A stretch of 16,114 bases of DNA from Actinomycetota bacterium (lineage in GTDB: Bacteria; Actinomycetota; Actinomycetes; Nanopelagicales; Nanopelagicaceae), in assembly GCA_947496345.1 (NCBI GenBank), contig CANMCL010000010.1, positions 1-16,114 of the forward strand, given 5' to 3'. The position numbers and the translations under genes were made by a program. This document shows positions 13,867 to 16,114 of this stretch, in pieces. Within the stretch, counting starts at the first letter, position 1. Every line of letters begins with the position of its first letter. The notes under the pieces were generated by a model. The model made no database searches. It had not been told where the DNA came from and was given only the letters and a program-made list of their open reading frames with translations.

Positions 13867-14679
13867 ATGGATATTGACTCTTCATCATTTGATCCGCGCG
13901 GACTTTTCACGCCGAATTCAGTTACTTGGCGAATACATTCAGACCCATCAATGGCAGTAGGCGGAATCCGCGCCCTTTTGCAACAAGCGCTACATCCAGA
14001 TGCTATGGATGGCGTAGCCAAGCACTCTAATTTTCGGGAAGATGCTTGGGGAAGATTGCAACGTACCGGTGATTACGTATCAACAATTACCTTTGCTAGC
14101 ACCGAAGCAGCCTTCGCCTTAGCTGCCAGAGTTAGAAAGATTCATACCTCACTCGGGCTTGATGATCCACACTTACTTCTTTGGGTACATATGTCTATGG
14201 TGGATTCATTTTTAGATATTGCTATTCGATCTGGCATGTCCATAGATCCAGCCGAGGCCGATAATTACGTCTCTGAAATGGTTACCTTTGCGCAACTTGT
14301 AGGGGTAAGTGCTGAAAGAGTTCCAACAACAGTAAGCCAGATGCAGAAATATTTCTCAGATTTATCTCCAGAACTCCGCGCTTCCGAAGATGCCAAACGC
14401 GCGGCGCTGTTCTTAACCATCCCGCCGCTTCCAAGCGCTGTTCGCTTCGCGACTCCAGCAGCACCTGCTTGGGCATCACTTGCTCTACTAGCTTCTAGTT
14501 CTCTACCGTCGTGGGCGCGTTCACTTTATGGAACGCCACAATTACCAGGACAAAACTTTGCAACTGATCTAGCGCTAAAGGCAATTAGAAAGACCATTGG
14601 TGTAATCCCCGATGCAATTCTTGCGCCACCAATTTATAAAGAGGCAGTAAAGCGCTGGGATTTGGAGCGAGTTAAATGA
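13867..14679 (+). CDS. DUF2236 / MpaB-like oxygenase family protein
   Basis: 270-residue protein of the DUF2236 family, which includes the fungal MpaB oxygenase and is related to latex-clearing rubber oxygenases; several members bind heme b. Conserved positions visible: WRIHSDP (21-27), LLQQALHPDAMDGVAKHS (37-54) with His43, RLQRTGDYV (63-71) followed by TFASTEAA, and LLLWVHMSMVDSFL (103-116) with His108, a plausible heme ligand. The C-terminal third has PLPSAVRFATPAAPAWASLA, as in actinobacterial members. No signal peptide or certain membrane helix is seen. The ATG at 13867 sits 10 nt after marC with no strong ribosome site; an in-frame start within marC at 13825 is less likely. It overlaps the ParA-like gene by ATGA. 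Substrate unknown. Confidence 0.82.
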   Translation: MDIDSSSFDPRGLFTPNSVTWRIHSDPSMAVGGIRALLQQALHPDAMDGVAKHSNFREDAWGRLQRTGDYVSTITFASTEAAFALAARVRKIHTSLGLDDPHLLLWVHMSMVDSFLDIAIRSGMSIDPAEADNYVSEMVTFAQLVGVSAERVPTTVSQMQKYFSDLSPELRASEDAKRAALFLTIPPLPSAVRFATPAAPAWASLALLASSSLPSWARSLYGTPQLPGQNFATDLALKAIRKTIGVIPDAILAPPIYKEAVKRWDLERVK

Positions 14680-15341
14680 AAACCATTGCTATTGCAAGTC
14701 CTGCAGGGGGAGTAGGTAAGACAACTTTGGCGCATGCAATTTCAGTTGCCGCCGCAGAATTTGGAAAGAAGACTCTGCTCATCGACTTGGACCCATCGGG
14801 TTCACTTACTTTCCGTCTTGGATTTGAAAATCCTCGATTAACCATTACAGACTTTTTAACTGGTACAACCCTTGGTGATAAAAATTTAAACCTAACGGCT
14901 GAAAGATTTGCTTTCATACCTGCAGATTCGCGCTTAACTACCAATCTAAATGAGGATGCACTTTCCGTGTTTTTGAGCGCTCTTCCCGAGACCTTTGATC
15001 TTGTTGTATTAGATGTAGCTCCATCACTAACTCAGTCGCTGAAGCTGGCGCTTTCCGTGGCCGACCATATCTTTACTCCTGTAGATGCGTCTTTGCATTC
15101 CTTGCGCGCACTTGTGCAATTACGCGCCATAACTAAAGTTGAGGTAACCGCAATTGAAATCGGTGAAGTAAAGAATAAAGAGCTCGCACCGCTCTTGGAT
15201 GTATCGCTGGTTCACTCAAATAAAATTGATGGATTTATAGGCGGAACGCTATCGGCGCTAACTGCAGATAAGGATGGCGAAGTAGCAGAGAGCTACAGAA
15301 GTGCTACTTATTCTATTTTGGAGATTTTAGGGCTGGAGTAA
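14676..15341 (+). CDS. ParA/MinD-like P-loop ATPase with atypical Walker A
   Basis: 221-residue SIMIBI ATPase of the ParA/Soj type. Walker A reads PAGGVGKTT (9-17): the P-loop lysine Lys15 is present, but the signature lysine that normally precedes GG (KGGVGKT) is Ala10. LLIDLDPSGS (34-43) is the A-prime/switch I motif, and LVVLDVAPSL (109-118) is Walker B. VDASLHSLRAL (136-146) matches the following helix of ParA proteins. No N-terminal DNA-binding domain and no parB gene are nearby, so this is not a standard chromosome-partition pair. In M. tuberculosis a Soj/ParA-like gene (Rv3213c) also lies near the RhlE helicase (Rv3211), so the neighbourhood seems ancestral. Last gene of its operon; it converges on the helicase gene with 7 bp between stops. 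Cargo unknown. Confidence 0.83.
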   Translation: MKTIAIASPAGGVGKTTLAHAISVAAAEFGKKTLLIDLDPSGSLTFRLGFENPRLTITDFLTGTTLGDKNLNLTAERFAFIPADSRLTTNLNEDALSVFLSALPETFDLVVLDVAPSLTQSLKLALSVADHIFTPVDASLHSLRALVQLRAITKVEVTAIEIGEVKNKELAPLLDVSLVHSNKIDGFIGGTLSALTADKDGEVAESYRSATYSILEILGLE

Positions 15342-15348
15342 TTCGCCG

Positions 15349-16114
15349 CTAAGAAGAGAACTTTTTAGTGCGAGTTCTATTGCGAACTGTGCGTTCTGCG
15401 GCAGGTTTACTTTCTTTCGCTGCTGGTGCAGTTCTCTCAGGCTTCGCAGCAGGTTTTTCTTTGGTGATACGACCACTAGATCCGGCTGGAATATTTAAAG
15501 TTTCATAGAGATGTTCAGAAGATGAGTAAGTCTCTTCTGGTTCGCCAAGACCCAACACTAAAGCGGTATCAATCATCTTCCATCGGGCTAGATCATCCCA
15601 ATCAACGAAAGTGACTGAAATACCATCGGCTCCAGCACGCGCTGTTCGTCCAATTCGGTGAACGTAAGTTTTCTCATCTTCAGGGCATTGGTAGTTGATG
15701 ACGTGTGTTATGCCATCGATATCAATTCCACGTGCAGCTACATCGGTTGCGACAAGCACATCAGATTTGCCGGCTTTGAAATCATTTAACGCTTTTTCAC
15801 GTGCGCTCTGACCTAGATCACCGTGGATCGAAGCTGCCCTGAAACCGCGTTCAAGGAGATCATCTGAAGTCTTCTGACAAGTGCGCTTAGTTCGGCAAAA
15901 GACAATAGTTGGCCCGCGACCATCTGCTTGCAAGATTCGTGCCAGCATTTCAATTTTATCTAATGCATGAGCGCGCAGAACATGTTGCTTAATACGCGAT
16001 ACAACAGCACCCTCATCTTCGTTATCTTGTGTTCGAATATGAATAGGTTGATTCATAAAGCGACGCGCTAGCGCAATGATGTCTCCGGGCATAGTTGCCG
16101 AAAAAAGCATGGTT
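15349..16114 (-). CDS. DEAD-box RNA helicase, RhlE-like (partial, N-terminus outside window)
   Basis: C-terminal part, about 255 residues, of an ATP-dependent RNA helicase that remodels RNA in ribosome assembly or decay. The first visible motif is III (FSATMP), so the Q motif, Walker A and DEAD box lie beyond the right edge. The RecA2 domain follows: motif IV (TIVFCRTKRTC), the IHGDLGQ segment, motif V (VATDVAARGIDI) and motif VI (HRIGRTARAG). A basic, Ala/Pro/Lys-rich tail ends in RNRTRTKKFSS; such tails help bind RNA. The frame stays open to the window edge, so the Met at 16110 is internal and not the start. It converges on the ParA-like gene. Confidence 0.93.
   Translation of the reverse strand, partial: TMLFSATMPGDIIALARRFMNQPIHIRTQDNEDEGAVVSRIKQHVLRAHALDKIEMLARILQADGRGPTIVFCRTKRTCQKTSDDLLERGFRAASIHGDLGQSAREKALNDFKAGKSDVLVATDVAARGIDIDGITHVINYQCPEDEKTYVHRIGRTARAGADGISVTFVDWDDLARWKMIDTALVLGLGEPEETYSSSEHLYETLNIPAGSSGRITKEKPAAKPERTAPAAKESKPAAERTVRNRTRTKKFSS

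Noticed and set aside
1..16114. Mobile elements, CRISPR, toxin-antitoxin or defence genes
   Set aside because: No transposase, integrase, repeat array or small toxin/antitoxin pair was recognised; gene content and coupling look like stable chromosome.

Overview
The window reads as a compact, moderately AT-rich actinobacterial chromosome. The gene content (actinobacterial-type DapD, DUF3117, TatB after HtrA, Mrp with an N-terminal DUF59, a channel-less MgtE-N/CBS protein beside a DUF1003 protein) is typical of high-GC Gram-positives, but base composition is much lower than in Mycobacterium or Streptomyces. With gaps of a few bases, ATGA overlaps and promoters that start at the start codon, this fits a streamlined planktonic lineage such as Nanopelagicales (acI). 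That placement is inference. No tRNA, rRNA, CRISPR array, insertion sequence or prophage gene was seen, and no stretch over 300 bases lacks a gene.

Layout. 1-78 holds the tail of an upstream gene. 75-2312 (+) is an ExoA-like glycosyltransferase followed by an exported SpoIID/LytB-domain protein. dapD (2316-3254, -) converges on it. Divergent from dapD runs a + strand series: LOG-family phosphoribohydrolase, SRPBCC protein, a 64-residue stand-alone sigma region-4 protein, the 59-residue DUF3117 protein, leucyl aminopeptidase, O-methyltransferase, HtrA protease, TatB and Mrp (3285-9627). A minus-strand pair, MgtE-N/CBS then DUF1003 (11444-9595), converges on mrp with a 33-bp overlap. Divergent from it is a five-gene + operon: EamA transporter, PHP phosphoesterase, MarC membrane protein, DUF2236/MpaB-like protein and a ParA-like ATPase (11492-15341). 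An RhlE-type DEAD-box helicase runs in from the right edge (-).

How they fit together. The middle block follows the order known from M. tuberculosis (dapD Rv1201c, LOG Rv1205, DUF3117 Rv1211, O-methyltransferase Rv1220c, sigE-rseA Rv1221-1222, htrA Rv1223, tatB Rv1224, mrp Rv1229c, DUF1003 Rv1231c, MgtE/CBS Rv1232c). The sigE-rseA pair is missing between the methyltransferase and htrA, and a tiny sigma region-4 protein lies upstream instead. The themes are envelope building and quality control (glycosyltransferase, SpoIID, DapD, HtrA, TatB), Fe-S delivery (Mrp) and magnesium sensing (MgtE-N/DUF1003).

The most distinctive signals are: -10-like TANNNT boxes 6-7 nt from several start codons, implying leaderless mRNAs; divergent promoters packed into very short gaps; the absent sigE-rseA module; a ParA-like protein without the signature lysine; and an O-methyltransferase whose metal-site acidic motif is replaced. 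I did not find a clearly new multi-gene system. Most of the window is conserved housekeeping sequence with some lineage-specific twists.
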